Positions 23,001 to 63,560 of a stretch of DNA of 64,000 nt are shown in pieces (within the stretch, counting starts at the first letter, position 1; the number at the start of each line of letters is the position of its first letter). The stretch is from Lamellibrachia columna. Lineage: Eukaryota > Annelida > Polychaeta > Sabellida > Siboglinidae. The stretch spans positions 55,650,874 through 55,714,873 of the forward strand of contig OY759270.1 in the NCBI GenBank assembly GCA_963662155.1, read 5' to 3'. A program made the translations under genes and the position numbers. Under the pieces are notes generated by a model, which had not been told where the DNA came from, did not search any database, and saw only the letters and a list, made by a program, of their open reading frames with translations.

Positions 23001-26000
23001 TACATACACAATTGGCAGGTAAATGTGTAGTTCTTTTGGAGAAGTGCTCAGATATAGCTACTTATTCATTTGTTAAAATCTAAGCAAATTCAGAGACATC
23101 AACTCTGACCATGGGAATGACCCAAGATTGAGAGTATATCAAAATAATTGGTGATATCAAATAAAAGCATTACATTGTAATCATGTAATCAAACTACATC
23201 AGCTGATAATCAGTTGTTTGCATATATGTAAAATGTGAAAGTTAGACTTCAAATTATTAACTCACATCCTTTGAAATCCTACAATTACCTTTGTCTTTCA
23301 AACAAAATATTAACAATTATTTGATTAATGTTGTAGCCTTAATTAATGATTGAGCTTAATTTGTTTAGATTGTTATACAATAATCACGTTTGATAGATTA
23401 ATTATAAAAAACAAACATATTGTCAAAATAAATAATGAATGGGGTGTGTTAAATCAATAGCACAACAACCTGGGGGCTACTGGCATTCAGTTCTCACACC
23501 TATGGGGGGTACTCAAGTGACAAGGGGTGGGGGGCTACTGGCATTCAGTTCTCACACCTATGGGGGGGATACTTAAGTGACACTGGGGTGGGGGGCTACT
23601 GTCATCTTTAGTTTATTCTAGAGAAGGTATCTCTACATCTCTGTTCTCAAAATCTTGAGACAAAAATAGGCAAAGGTGCCATGTCTCCTGTTGTGAGAAG
23701 GAGATCACTATTGTTGTCAATGTTGTAACATCTCCAGTTTCTCCTTCTTTTGTTGTCAATGTTGTAACATCTCCTGTTTCTCCTTCTTTTGTTGTCAATG
23801 TTGTAACATCTGCTTCTCCTTCTTTTGTTGTCAATGTTGTAGCATCTCCTGCTTCTCATTCTTTTGTTGTCAATGTTGTAACATATCCTGCTTCTCCTTC
23901 TTTTGTTGTCAATGTTGTAACATCTCCTGCTTCTCCTTCTTTTGTTGTCAATGTTGTAACATCTCCTGATCCTCCTTCTTTTGTTGTCAATGTTGCAGCA
24001 TCTCCTGCTTCTCCTTCTTTTGTTGTCAATGTTGTAGCATCTCCTGCTTCTCCTTCTTTTGTTGTCAATGTTGTAACATCTCCTGCTTCTCATTCTTTTG
24101 TTGTCAATGTTGTAACATCTCCTGCTCCTCCTTCTTTTGTTGTCAATGTTGTAACATCTCCTGCTTCTCCTTCTTTTGTTGTCAATGTTGCAACATCTCC
24201 TGCTTCTCCTTCTTTTGTTGTCAATGTTGCAACATCTCCTGCTTCTCCTTCTTTTGTTGTCAATGTTGTAACATCTCCTGCTTCTCCTTCTTTTGTTGTC
24301 AATGTTGTAACATCTCCTGCTTCTCCTTCTTTTGTTGTCAATGTTGTAACATCTCCTGCTTCTCATTCTTTTGTTGTCAATGTTGTAACATCTCCTGCTT
24401 CTCCTTCTTTTGATGTCAATGTTGCAGCATCTCCTGCTTCTCATTCTTTTGTTGTCAATGTTGTAACATCTCCTGCTTCTCCTTCTTTTGTTGTCAATGT
24501 TGTAACATCTCCTGCTTCTCCTTCTTTTGATGTCAATGTTGCAGCATCTCCTGCTTCTCATTCTTTTGTTGTCAATGTTGTAACATCTCCTGCTTCTCCT
24601 TCTTTTGTTGTCAATGTTGTAACATCTCCTGCTTCTCATTCTTTTGTTGTCAATGTTGTAACATCTCCTGCTCCTCCTTCTTTTGTTGTCAATGTTGTAA
24701 CATCTCCTGCTTCTCCTTCTTTTGTTGTCAATGTTGTAACATCTCCTGCTTCTCCTTCTTTTGATGTCAATGTTGCAGCATCTCCTGCTTCTCATTCTTT
24801 TGTTGTCAATGTTGTAACATCTCCTGCTTCTCATTCTTTTGTTGTCAATGTTGTAACATCTCCTGCTCCTCCTTCTTTTGTTGTCAATGTTGTAACATCT
24901 CCTGCTTCTCCTTCTTTTGTTGTCAATGTTGCAGCATCTCCTGCTTCCCCTTCTTTTGTTGTCAATGTTGCAACATCTCCTGCTTCTCCTTCTTTTGTTG
25001 TCAATGTTGTAACATCTCCTGCTTCTCCTTCTTTTGTTGTCAATGTTGTAACATCTCCTGTTTCTCCTTCTTTTGTTGTCAATGTTGTAACATCTCCTGC
25101 TTCTCATTCTTTTGTTGTCAATGTTGTAACATCTCCTGCTTCTCCTTCTTTTGTTGTCAATGTTGTAACATCTCCTGCTTCTCATTCTTTTGTTGTCAAT
25201 GTTGTAACATCTCCTGCTTCTCATTCTGTTGTTGTCAATGTTGTAACATCTCCTGCTTCTCCTTCTTTTGTTGTCAATGTTGTAACATCTCCTGCTTCTC
25301 CTTCTTTTGTTGTAAATGTTGTAACATCTCCTGCTTCTCATTCTTTTGTTTTCAATGTTGTAACATCTCCTGCTTCTCCTTCTTTTGTTGTCAATGTTGT
25401 AACATCTCCTGCTTCTCATTATTTTGTTGTCAATGTTGCAGCATCTCCTGCTTCTCCTTCTTTTGTTGTCAATGTTGCAGCATCTCCTGCTTCTCCTTCT
25501 TTTGTTGTCAATGTTGTAACATCTCCTGCTTCTCCTTCTTTTGTTGTCAATGTTGTAACATCTCCTGTTTCTCCTTCTTTTGTTGTCAATGTTGTAACAT
25601 CTCCTGCTTCTCATTATTTTGTTGTCAATGTTGTAACATCTCCTGCTTCTCCTTCTTTTGTTGTCAATGTTGTAACATCTCCTGCTTCTCCTTCTTTTGT
25701 TGTCAATGTTGTAACATCTCCTGCTTCTCATTCTTTTGTTTTCAATGTTGTAACATCTCCTGCTTCTCCTTCTTTTCCACATATTCTCAAGGCCTTTTTT
25801 ATAAACAGTTCCACATGTTAAAAATAAAAAGTGGCTACATAATGGAAAACTTGAGACCCAAATTTTTTTCTTCAAATTCCATATTGTGGGAGAGAATTCA
25901 CCTCACACAGTACCCTTCTTCCTTAATTTAATCTCTAGCAGGATAATCTCCTTCCTCCTAATAAACAATTATTTAACTTGGTTGCTCTGTGTGGTTGACA

Positions 26001-28206
26001 CATCATCTGGCAATGTTCTCCTGCAGGAAAACTTTTCAGTTTAGAACCATAAAATGTGGGCGTGTCTATATTGCCATTTGATGGATGTCAAAAACAGAAC
26101 TGTCAGATAAATTAGGCCTATATGTCAACATGTTGCAGATCATTTCTGAGTCTAATTTTAAATGACTAATTCCTACACCAATAAAATGCCAGAGTTTCAA
26201 AGTAACCTACATACTAAGACTCCCACACAGCTCACTAAGACTCCCACACAGCTCACTCAGACTCCCACACAGCTCACTCAGACTCCCACACAGCTCACTG
26301 AGACTCCCACACAGCTCACTGAGACTCCCACACAGCTCACTGAGACTCCCACACAGCTCACTCAGACTCCCACACAGCTCACTCAGACTCCCACACAGCT
26401 CACTCAGACTCCCACACAGGTCACTAAGACTCCCACAAAGCTCACTAAGACTCCCACACAGCTCACTAAGACTCCCACACAGCTCACTGAGACTCCCACA
26501 CAGCTCACTGAGACTCCCACACAGCTCACTGAGACTCCCACACAGCTCACTGAGACTCCCACACAGCTCACTGAGACTCCCACACAGCTCACTCAGACTC
26601 CCACACAGCTCACTCAGACTCCCACACAGCTCACTCAGACTCCCACACAGCTCACTAAGACTCCCACACAGCTCACTAAGACTCCCACACAGCTCACTAA
26701 GACTCCCACAAAGCTCACTGAGACTCCCACACAGCTCACTGAGACTCCCACACAGCTCACTGAGACTCCCACACAGCTCACTAAGACTCCCACACAGCTC
26801 ACTGAGACTCCCACACAGCTCACTGAGACTCCCACAAAGCTCACCGAGACTCCCACACAGCTCACTAAGACTCCCACACAGCTCACTAAGACTCCCACAC
26901 AGCTCACATGTACCATACATTTGGATGTTATAAAATTATATTACATTTAGACAGTCTACGATGGTCATTGAAACCAACTGTAGTACGATTCATGAGCAAC
27001 AGATACATAATGTCTGAGCAACCTGGTTTTGTATCTTGAGTTTATTCTGTATTGTAATCTAAGTATCAAAATCATGTTTGTCTGGTGTGTGCATACAGTG
27101 GCCAAGTTTTTGGTGAAGTATATATATACCGGATTTAATTTGTTTACATTAAAGTATCATTATAAACATTACTTGTCATACAGTCTTAACTTGCATTATC
27201 TTTCTTGCAGACTTACATAGAATAGCAATGCACAACAGACCAACCAATTTGGACAGGAAGTTGCTGGTTCTAACACGAGTCTTTAAGTCAGAGGATGATA
27301 TTCCTGATACCTTACCGTGAGTGCAGCAACATGAGGTTCTGTCTCTTCAATTGGTTCTGTATACACCAAGTCCTGGTGGATCTGTGTACCCCAACCCCTG
27401 GTGGATTTGTGTACACCAACCCCTGGTGGATCTGTATATACCAACCCCTGGTGGATTTGTGTACACCAACCCCTGGTGGATCTGTATATACCAACCCCTG
27501 GTGGATCTGTATACACCAACTGAGGGTGGATCTGTGAACACCAACCCTGGAGGATCTGTGTACACCAACCCCTGGTGGATCTGTATACACCAACCCCTGG
27601 TGGATCTGTGTACACCAACCCCTGGTGGATCTGCGTACAACTCCTGGTGGATCTGTGTACACCAACCCCTGGTAGATCTGTGTACACCAACCCCTGGTGG
27701 ATCTGTATACACCAACCCCTGGTGGATCTGTATACACCAACCCCTGGTGGATCTGTGTACACCAACCCCTGGTGAATCATAATTACATTTGTTTTGAGAT
27801 CATTTGTAAACATTGTTATTTACTGCCTTCTTTGGAATCAAAATCAGATTTCTGTACAACCAGAAACATAATCTTCTTTAGACACCGTTATCACAAGCAG
27901 TTTTCACGTGATGTAATCACAATGATAACTGCACCTGACGTGAAGTACCGACCCACTGCCATGATGTGTTTCAGAATCACACAGATAAACCGGGCGCGTG
28001 ACATCGTACGTATCAGCGTCAGTTGTCTCATCATGGTCCTCTTCATCATTGCTGTCCCCTTCTACATGGCAAGTGGACGGAGGACCCGTGACCGGGGAGA
28101 GACAGAGTGGAAACGATCCAAGGAATGGGTGGCAAAGCTCCGTCGGGAGAAGATGGCAGAGGACCAGAAGAGAGCAGAGGCAGAGGCCGCTAAATCCTCC
28201 TCATAA
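19887..28206 (+). CDS. FAM162: FAM162-like gene 2 (three coding exons, 160 aa)
   Basis: Coding exons 19887-20031, 27211-27316 and 27975-28206 join in phases 1 and 2 to give 160 codons. Residues 1-48 (starting MSGLLFGGAVKRLLTTNAAR) are rich in Arg, Ala, Ser and Thr with one acidic residue before the end, typical of a mitochondrial presequence. Residues 58-84 carry the family core (RPTNLDRKLLVLTRVF, then DDIPDTLP). Exon 3 begins ITQINRARDIVRI; residues 97-117 form the membrane helix, and the tail is strongly charged. It is a tandem paralogue of the gene at 12251-16473 with identical exon phases and exon 2 length. Intron 1 (7.2 kb) and intron 2 (0.66 kb) are filled with LINE pieces and minisatellites. 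Introns start gtattt and gtgagt; acceptors are cttgcag and gtttcag. Confidence 0.8.
20055..20479 (+). repeat. 425-bp direct repeat, copy B (start of intron 1)
   Basis: Partner of 18970-19394, offset 1085 bases. Confidence 0.95.
20905..21866 (-). mobile_element. CR1/L2-like LINE, 5'-truncated, reverse transcriptase C-terminal half
   Basis: On the - strand, 21844-21593 reads VLKFADDTKLFRKV (the catalytic FADD box) and then a stop/frameshift. 21572-21003 continues with KVSEQYGIAASKGNQILGLI, YKAIVRPHLEYCIQAWRPY, LERIQRRATKMIPELRDL and SFSQRTINEWNKLSTDCV. This is the thumb and C-terminal region of a chicken-repeat/L2-type LINE. The 3' tail near 20905 repeats gatttaacaa. It lies in intron 1 of FAM162-like gene 2, antisense to it. 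Confidence 0.9.
22035..22250 (-). pseudogene. Reverse transcriptase fragment of a different LINE
   Basis: The 71-codon - strand frame reads SFSVTNGVRQGGIISLYLFC (motif GVRQGG), then LINLLMYADDLVLLTPSS (catalytic YADD). It differs from the CR1/L2-like family nearby and is a short isolated fragment of an RTE/Jockey-like or similar element; I cannot name the clade securely. From about 22260 to 23470 no gene is seen, only A/T-rich intron sequence. Confidence 0.8.
23471..23605. repeat. About 62-bp repeat, 2-3 copies
   Basis: ggggctactggcattcagtt, then ctcacacctatggggg..gtgac, is repeated with small changes, ending in a partial copy. Confidence 0.85.
23695..25785. repeat. 39-bp minisatellite, about 53 copies (intron 1 of FAM162-like gene 2)
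   Basis: The unit ttttgttgtcaatgttgtaa plus catctcctgcttctccttc repeats every 39 bases. Common variants are ctcattc for ctccttc, gttgcagca for gttgtaaca, and gatgtc for gttgtc. One copy in frame reads 13 Arg-rich codons on the - strand, which gives a false 742-codon frame (RRSRRCYNIDNKR repeated). Confidence 0.98.
26214..26907. repeat. 21-bp minisatellite, about 33 copies (intron 1)
   Basis: The unit gagactcccacacagctcac plus t repeats every 21 bases, with the first base varying between g, c and a (encoded as TQLTETP, TQLTQTP and TQLTKTP). The 237- and 262-codon frames over it are artefacts. Confidence 0.98.
27211..27316 (+). CDS. FAM162: FAM162-like gene 2, exon 2
   Basis: 106 bases between tttcttgcag and gtgagt. 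It encodes the core block with NLDRKLLVLTRVF and DDIPDTLP. The stop-containing frames around it are not used; the phase-1 entry is set by homology to gene 1. Confidence 0.85.
27355..27776. repeat. 26-bp minisatellite, about 16 copies (intron 2)
   Basis: cccctggtggatctgtgtac plus accaac repeats, with tatata/tgtaca variants. It begins about 40 bases after the exon 2 donor. Confidence 0.95.
27975..28206 (+). CDS. FAM162: FAM162-like gene 2, exon 3 (terminal coding exon)
   Basis: Starts after gatgtgtttcag and encodes ITQINRARDIVRI, the membrane helix and a charged tail ending EAEAAKSSS, with TAA at 28204-28206. The frame is also open upstream of 27975, but that part contains intron-array text and is not homologous to the family. 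Confidence 0.85.
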
Positions 28207-28345
28207 GACTCTAGACATCAGTAGTTTCAAAATCACTTCAAAACAACTTGCATTTGCAGCATACTTCAGAAAAAGTTAACTACTAAGTTAACTACTAAGG
28301 GATTTACTTTTTGTGTGAAATGCTGCAAATGCATACATGTAAATG

Positions 28346-28940
28346 GACAGCTACTTGTGAATGTACCTTTGTATGCAGTAGTGCAGGGTGCACATTTACT
28401 TGTGAATGTACATTTGTATGCACTAGTGCAGGGTGCACATATACTTGTGAATGTACATATGTATGCACTAGTGCAGGGTGCACATATACTTGTGAATGTA
28501 CATTTGTATGCACTAGTGCAGGGTGCACATATACTTGTGAATGTACATTTGTATGCACTAGTGCAGGGTGCACATATACTTGTGAATGTACATTTGTATG
28601 CACTAGTGCAGGGTGCACATATACTTGTGAATGTACATTTGTATGCACTAGTGCAGGGTGCACATATACTTGTGAATGTACATTTGTATGCACTAGTGCA
28701 GGGTGCACATATACTTGTGAATGTACATTTGTATGCACTAGTGCAGGGTGCACATATACTTGTGAATGTACATTTGTATGCACTACTGCAGGGTGCACAT
28801 ATACTTGTGAATGTACATTTGTATGCACTAGTGCAGGGTGCACATATACTTGTGAATGTACATTTGTATGCACTAGTGCAGGGTGCACATATACTTGTGA
28901 ATGTACATTTGTATGCACTAGTGCAGGGTGCACATATACT
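28346..28940. repeat. 45-bp minisatellite, 13 copies (probably 3' UTR)
   Basis: The unit gtgcagggtgcacatatact plus 25 bases repeats every 45 bases. Each junction has the palindrome tgcactagtgca. It starts 140 bases after the stop codon of FAM162-like gene 2. The Cys-rich + frame (TCECTFVCTSAGC repeated) is an artefact of 45 being 15 codons. Confidence 0.95.
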
Positions 28941-30426
28941 TTTCAGAAGTTACTCTCTGTGATTTTTCAGAAGTCACTGTGATAATACAAGAACAATAGT
29001 AGTAGAAACTTCACACGTCTCTGTATCAACAGTAGAGCTGTCCCAGACTCAATAAGACACGCACAACTGACTGATAGAACTTGCAACTGTGCAAGTAAAA
29101 TGCGACAGGGTGATCTAACGTGCAAAGTGAAACACATGGTTATAATATATATATGTACTATATATATATATATTTACTATATATATATATATATAAAATT
29201 ATGAATACTTTTTCTGCAGTTGTAATGTTGTAAACCGACAACTTGTTAATGCAGTTGTACAGTTTCCCTCTTCAAATTGATTAGCTAAATGCTGGCGTGT
29301 CATGTGTTTGAAAAATATGAGAACATTTTATGTGGATGTTGACATCATAACGTTTGTGAAACTGTGCAGATCATTACATGCTAAAAATGCAAATGATAAC
29401 ATAACATTTAGGAGCACCAGTTAGATGGATATTATATTGTCTAAACTGAACGAGGGCAAAGTATTTAAAAACCAATGAACATTGTAACGTCCAACTTCGT
29501 GATGAAGATCTTTGTGGACCAAGACCAAAGGTGACAAATAAGACTTTGTACATCTGGATACATAGACTAGGAAGTATTTCTTGTATTAAACTTCAGTTGT
29601 GTACAGTTGTGTACAGTGCCATGTATGATTAGTTGTGGAATAACTACCAGAGGACTGTCTGTTGTATGCTTACTGCAAGATGAATATTACTAATTCTTTC
29701 TCTAAATGATTTCTAAGTTTACACACAGATCAATGTGGTAATTTAACATTAATTTACCTTACTTTAATTTTACCTAATTTCATTCAGTTGAAACTGCTCA
29801 TAAAACATGGTCATGTTTTGTGGCATCACATATATGCACGTATGTCATGGACGTACTAACTTAAAATTGTCTTAATTAACCAGAAACACAACCAGAATGT
29901 TATTTAGAATTGTCTAACTTTGGAGAACAAAAGCATTGCGTACCATTTGGGTCAATAGTCTCTAGGACATTCACATTGCACCGTGTGAAAGCGCGATTCA
30001 TTTGTCTGTTTGGTGACATCTCGTTTATGTGGTCATGTGTCACTAGATTACTTAGCAACAAAGAATTCTAAATTTGTTGATAAGTCTGGTATATGTGCCA
30101 ATGTTAAACAAAAGGAAACAAAGTTTGCAATGATTTGGGGGTCATGCTGTACCATGGAACAATCTTTGATAACTGATCAAATCTCTTTAAATTACTCCAC
30201 ATTGTCAATGAGTACACTGCTAATCTGCTGATACGCCAGAGATCAAGTGTCGGAGCAACACAAAGAAAGGTACACCTGCAGTACATTTGAGGCTTTCTTT
30301 CAAAATAGAATACAGTACAACCACATAATCCATTTCTCACTATCCTACGCCACATAAATGATAGAAAAACTCAGATTTGCAAATGCTATAAATTAGCCAC
30401 ATGATTTGTTTGATTTAAACAAGTGC
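28941..30426. other. No gene seen; (TA)n patches
   Basis: TA-rich simple repeats lie at about 29145-29200. The remainder shows no coding motifs, and the open frames near 30010-30355 have no recognisable features. Confidence 0.5.
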
Positions 30427-30625
30427 AGTCTTCAAGTAGATAACTGCATGCTGGATCAGTGTCCATACTACTTGGAATATGATCAAGTAGATAGCTGTGC
30501 ATGCTGGATCAGTGTCCATACTACTTGGAATATGATCAAGTAGATAGCTGTGCATGCTGGATCAGTGTCCATACTACTTGGAATATGATCAAGTAGATAA
30601 CTGTGCACGCTGGATCACTTAGAAT
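30427..30625. repeat. 53-bp repeat, about 3.5 copies
   Basis: tcaagtagatagctgtgcat, then gctggatcag..ggaatatga, repeats every 53 bases (30483, 30536). The last copy is truncated. Confidence 0.95.
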
Positions 30626-30839
30626 ATGATCAAGTCACTTTGTAAATGTCACAAAGTAAAAGTTATAAACAAGTTAGATGTTATAGCAACACATTGATGT
30701 TTGATACTAAACAAAATTGGTTTTATTGGGGGAGGAGAGGGGTGTGGGAAGGGAGAGGGATGTGGGAAGGGAGAGTACTAGCAGCTGTTTTGCTTAGCAT
30801 TGTACATGGATATATTTTCCCCAAGACAGGCTTATTTTC

Positions 30840-30912
30840 TGATACCAGTTCATAAGATACTAGTTCGTAAGACACTAGTTTGTAAGATGCCAGTTCATAA
30901 GATACCAGTTAT
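30840..30912. repeat. 15-bp repeat, about 5 copies
   Basis: agataccagttcata and close variants in tandem. Just upstream, at 30731-30780, a short G-rich (gggaagggagag) block repeats about twice. Confidence 0.85.
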
Positions 30913-31289
30913 GATGAAAGAGAAAGAAATAACTCAAATTCTGCTACAATCAAGTGTGTCTATGACTGTGTTATGTTTAGGCCTGTGTGTTACGTGCAGG
31001 CCTGTGTGTTATGTGATTGTTGTAACATTTCAAAGGGAATCCATAGGTCAATGTGATTAAGATTAAACAGTGATGTTGTGAGAGGGTCCGTAGCATTAAA
31101 AATTCTTCCCATAATACAGACCTTGGAACAAACTGGCACCACCAACACACAGTGAAATGTCTCCATACAACGTCAAGATGACCAGGGATCCGTCTCAGTA
31201 AGACTTAAGCTCATAAGATGACCAGCGATCCGTCTCACTAACAAATTCATGAGCTTGTAAGAATTTTAGTGAAAGAGGCCAAAGTTGCC

Positions 31290-31378
31290 CAGTTGGTCCC
31301 AGTAAACATCACAACAGAGAGATGTATTCCCAAGTTGGTCCCAGTAAACATCACAACAGAGAGATGTATTCCCAAGTT
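31290..31378. repeat. 42-bp repeat, 2 copies
   Basis: ttggtcccagtaaacatcac plus aacagagagatgtattcccaag is present twice. Confidence 0.9.
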
Positions 31379-31697
31379 ACACCACCGGCACTTCCTTCCA
31401 AGACTACTGCACGGATGTACACACTTCTCTTTGGAACATCCCTGCAGGTATAATGATTGATATATGGGTTTATCTTCAGAAAAATTACAACAATGAAACT
31501 CTAGTAAGTTGTGCCTTAGTAACCATAACTTATGTGCACATGCTGGTTGACTCTACTTGGAGATGATATCACAGTAATCACACCATCACTTTTTGGGCGA
31601 TAACTATACAGTGATGTTTCTGGGAAGATCTGTAAACATCATTTCAGTTTCAACAGAAACTCTCCCTAATAAAGTCCCTATCGTACAATTAGTCAGG

Positions 31698-31765
31698 TGC
31701 ATCCCAATAGTGGCGCTACATCCCAATAGTGACGCTACATCCCAATAGTGGCGCTACATCCCAAT
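31698..31765. repeat. 19-bp repeat, about 4 copies
   Basis: atcccaatagtggcgctac repeats, with one gtgacg variant and a partial last copy. It lies downstream of the MIX23 stop codon, so it may be in its 3' UTR. Confidence 0.9.
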
Positions 31766-31898
31766 GTCATGTGTCCTGTGAATCTCGCTTGTACACCAAA
31801 TTCTTCAGTGAAGTTTCAACTGCCAAGCTTCTTAACATGTGGCAGTTATACGAGTCATATTCAGTCCAGCTCTTTATCACCTAATCATGACAACTACA

Positions 31899-60530
<28,632 letters not shown>

Positions 60531-61089
60531 GTTTCGTTAACCTTTCTAGAGAGAAGTGCGAGACTGTTCTGACCAGTACTTTAGCTAAGGTTCCTTTTAC
60601 ATTGTGTGTGAAAGGTAATTTTTTAGGCGTTGATCTAAATTAATATAGTTGCTTAAATATAACCATTAATCATAAACTTGTAACGCTAGCCAGTGGTGTT
60701 AGTAGTACTACGTGTGCATGAGGCAAGACAGTGACAGTTTCCATACACCTAATCAAACCTATTAAACATTTTCAACTGACATCCTATACATAACATAAAT
60801 AAAACTATCAATTAAAAAACCCTTTCACTAACATTACAGATACTAGATACTTTTAGTTGTATGTACCACTCACAGCGCATGCGCACAGACCACCACAAGC
60901 TCCTGCGTTAGCCCATGATTGGGCTGTTTGGAGTGTAACCTCTTGAGACTGAGAGACAATACTGGCAGATAAACCTGTTGAAATGTGGATTTTTTACTAT
61001 ATCCCACTTTCTGTCTTGATCGACATGTTTTTTGGAACTACATGTGCCTGTATCCAAAGTGGCACACTACTTCAAAGAAGACTGTTTCC
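60531..61089. promoter_or_regulatory. Putative divergent promoter region of MIX23 and the 61.1-kb exon
   Basis: About 560 bases separate the MIX23 ATG (-) from the candidate + strand exon. No TATA box or known motif is convincing; the role is inferred from position only. Confidence 0.3.
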
Positions 61090-61172
61090 ATGACCGGTCC
61101 GCAGCCAATTAGAATTAAGTTCCCGTATGCGAGCTCCCAAGATCTTAGGAACGCCCACTATTGGTTTACTCA
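61090..61172 (+). CDS. Candidate first coding exon of an unrecognised gene
   Basis: The ATG at 61090 opens 27 codons plus two bases (MTGPQPIRIKFPYASSQDLR, then NAHYWFT) to a consensus donor, gtaagt, at 61173. The same frame is open from an earlier ATG at 60985. The peptide is varied and not repeat-like, but I cannot match it to a family. Downstream exons would lie outside the window or in the LINE-rich end. It could also be chance. Confidence 0.35.
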
Positions 61173-61197
61173 GTAAGTTCCACGTTTCAGCAGGTTA

Positions 61198-61632
61198 ATC
61201 TGCCAGGGATAGTGATGTAGTAAAAACCCCTGGCAGTGAGGGTTGATCCGCCAGGGGTATTGATTTAGTCAACACCCCTGGCAGTGAGGGTTGACCTGCC
61301 AGGGGTATTGATTTAGTCAACACCCCTGGCAGCGAGGGTTGACCTGCCAGGGGTATTGATTTAGTCAAAACCCCTGGCAGTGAGGGTTGATCTGCCAGGG
61401 GTATTGATTTAGTCAACACCCCTGGCAGTGAGGGTTGATCTGCCAGGGGTATTGATTTAGTCAAAACCCCTGGCGGCGAGGGTTGACCTGTAAGGGGTAT
61501 TGATTTAGTCAAAACCCCTGGCAGCGAGGGTTGATCTGCCAGGGGTATTGATTTAGTCAAAACCCCTGGCGGCAATGGTTGACCTGCCAGGGGTATCGAT
61601 TTAGTCAAAACCCATGGCAGTGAGGGTGCATA
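61198..61632. repeat. 48-bp minisatellite of hairpin units, about 9 copies
   Basis: gatctgccaggggtattgat, then ttagtcaaaacccctggcag, then tgagggtt repeats every 48 bases. Each unit has an internal inverted repeat, gccaggggt and acccctggc, with a 13-14-base loop. It starts about 25 bases after the candidate donor at 61173. The - strand frame of 159 codons is an artefact. Confidence 0.95.
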
Positions 61633-62848
61633 CAACTGCTCTTTCCTTTTTATCCACCAGACAATAATGAACAAACTTGTATCTCTACTAAAACAGAAAT
61701 ATTATGGCGAAAAAAATTCATGGTTTTGGGGCTATGCTCCAATGATTTACTGAGAATTTGTTCTATAAGTGAGAGATTCTGGTCAAATCTAATTTTTCCT
61801 GGTGGCTGACATGTTGACCAGAGCGACCTATAAGCGCCTGGCATTTCAAGGAAATTGGCGTAGTTAGACTTCCGCTGTATGTGTAAAATGCTTTCGACTG
61901 AAATTGAAGGGCCGAAGGCAAAGCAGCCCAAACTCTCAACCAGGCAAGCTACTGAGTCAGAATGGAAAAAGTGTAGGAATTCTAAGGCCAAAATATATGG
62001 CATAAGTTAAGTTTAGATGCCAACAGCATGGACACATACTATTGGCAAGTATACGAATAATCAAATGCAGATTAAGGCAAAAACAATGTGCCTTCAACCA
62101 TGCGAAAACGACCAGCAAAGCTGAAGACTGGGAGACATTTAGGAAACTGAGAAGACAGGCCCAAAGGGAAACTAGATAATCATACTGGAATTATGTTAGG
62201 TCTACATGCCTCTCATCTATAAAAAAATGAAGCTTCATTAAGAAATTTAAAAACGATACAATAGGTATCACAGCCCTTAAAAACCAGGGTCAACTATATT
62301 CTGAAACTATAAAGAAAGCTGAGATTCTTAACGAGCAGCTCCAATCTGTTTTCACGATTGAAGACCCATTAAATGTCGACACAGGTCACATATTCCCATC
62401 AATGCCGACTATGGAAATCACCCTGGAAGGAGTGTTAAAACTGTTGAAGGACCTTGATGAAGAAAAGACTTCAGGTCCGGATGAGCAGTAGATGAAATTG
62501 CACCAGACTTAACACTGATTTTCAAAAAGTCTCTAATCACAGGAGTAGTTCCATCAGATTGGCTCACTGCCAACATATCTCCGATCTTCAAAAAAGGAGA
62601 TAGATCTATATCTAGTAACTACCGACCTGTCTCGTTTACATCCATATGTTGTGAGGTGATTGAGCACATCCTGTATTGCAACACTATGAAACATCTTGAT
62701 CATTATAATATCTTAACTGACAAACAACACGGATTCCGCAAACATTACTAGTGTGAGACTTATCCAAACTATACATGACCTGGCTCAATCTCTTGACAAA
62801 AGAACCCAGATAGACATAATGGACTTATCAAAGGCCTTCGATATGGTA

Positions 62849-63560
62849 GGGGAGACAGGGGATAGTTGTATAGAGGGGCAAGTTGTTACATACTCGTTTT
62901 ACGAAATCATAGCACACATATGGAGATACCATCGACAGTAGTTTATCAGAAGTCCACCAGTTGACAGCAGACACACTGCCTAAAAATCGGGAGTTAAGAA
63001 GACAAAATTAATGAGGTGTGGAAAAAAATTACTTCTTAGCCACCTAAAACTATTTGGGTGAGCACATGATATCATCTCACGCAGCCACTTTTTGTGTTTT
63101 GTGAATGAAACTTCAAACATGTCTACTATATAGTATATAGGGTTATGCCAAGTAGAAGTTACCCTAAAATTCTGGATTCACTTGCAAAAAAATTGTGTTT
63201 GGGGCAAGTTGTTACAATTGTATTGGGGCAAGTTGTTACAACAATGACAACGCTCGAGCGGCTCGTACCGATGGTTTAGCCAGCAAGTTGTGTGCTGACA
63301 ATGATTGAAAGAACACAGTTTATTTAACCATGACATTTGAACACTTTATTTCACTTGTGAAGCCGTGCGTACTGGTTTATAACTGTAAATGCCAGCAGCA
63401 TCAAACTAAACTGGGAAACTTCACATATCTACCTACCTAATGGTATATTTAACAAGAATAATGAATTGAATGTATGCGTTGACAGAAATAATGCATCTAA
63501 TATACTTTTTGCAAAAAGTGACTTTAACTGAAAATTGTAACAACTAGCCCCAGTCTCCCC
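62849..63560. mobile_element. MITE with TIRs, TA target duplication
   Basis: The left end is GGGGAGACAGGGGATAGTTG; the right end read in reverse is GGGGAGACTGGGGCTAGTTG. TA flanks both sides (62847-62848 and 63561-63562). Internal copies of ggggcaagttgttaca occur at about 62876, 63201 and 63226. No transposase ORF is present. The TA duplication suggests the Tc1/mariner superfamily, by inference. Confidence 0.8.

Noticed and set aside
23647..25875. 742-codon Arg-rich - strand frame
   Set aside because: It is the 39-bp array read in one frame; the flanking 30 residues show no domain, and the array lies in an intron of FAM162-like gene 2.
28311..28982. Cys-rich repeat protein (TCECTFVCTSAGC..), EGF-like at first glance
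   Set aside because: It is a 45-bp tandem with nearly identical DNA copies; there is no signal peptide or unique region, and it is open in other frames too.
61195..61674. 159-codon - strand frame with SLPGVLTKSIPLADQP repeats
   Set aside because: It is the 48-bp array; 48 is a multiple of three, so the frame stays open by default.
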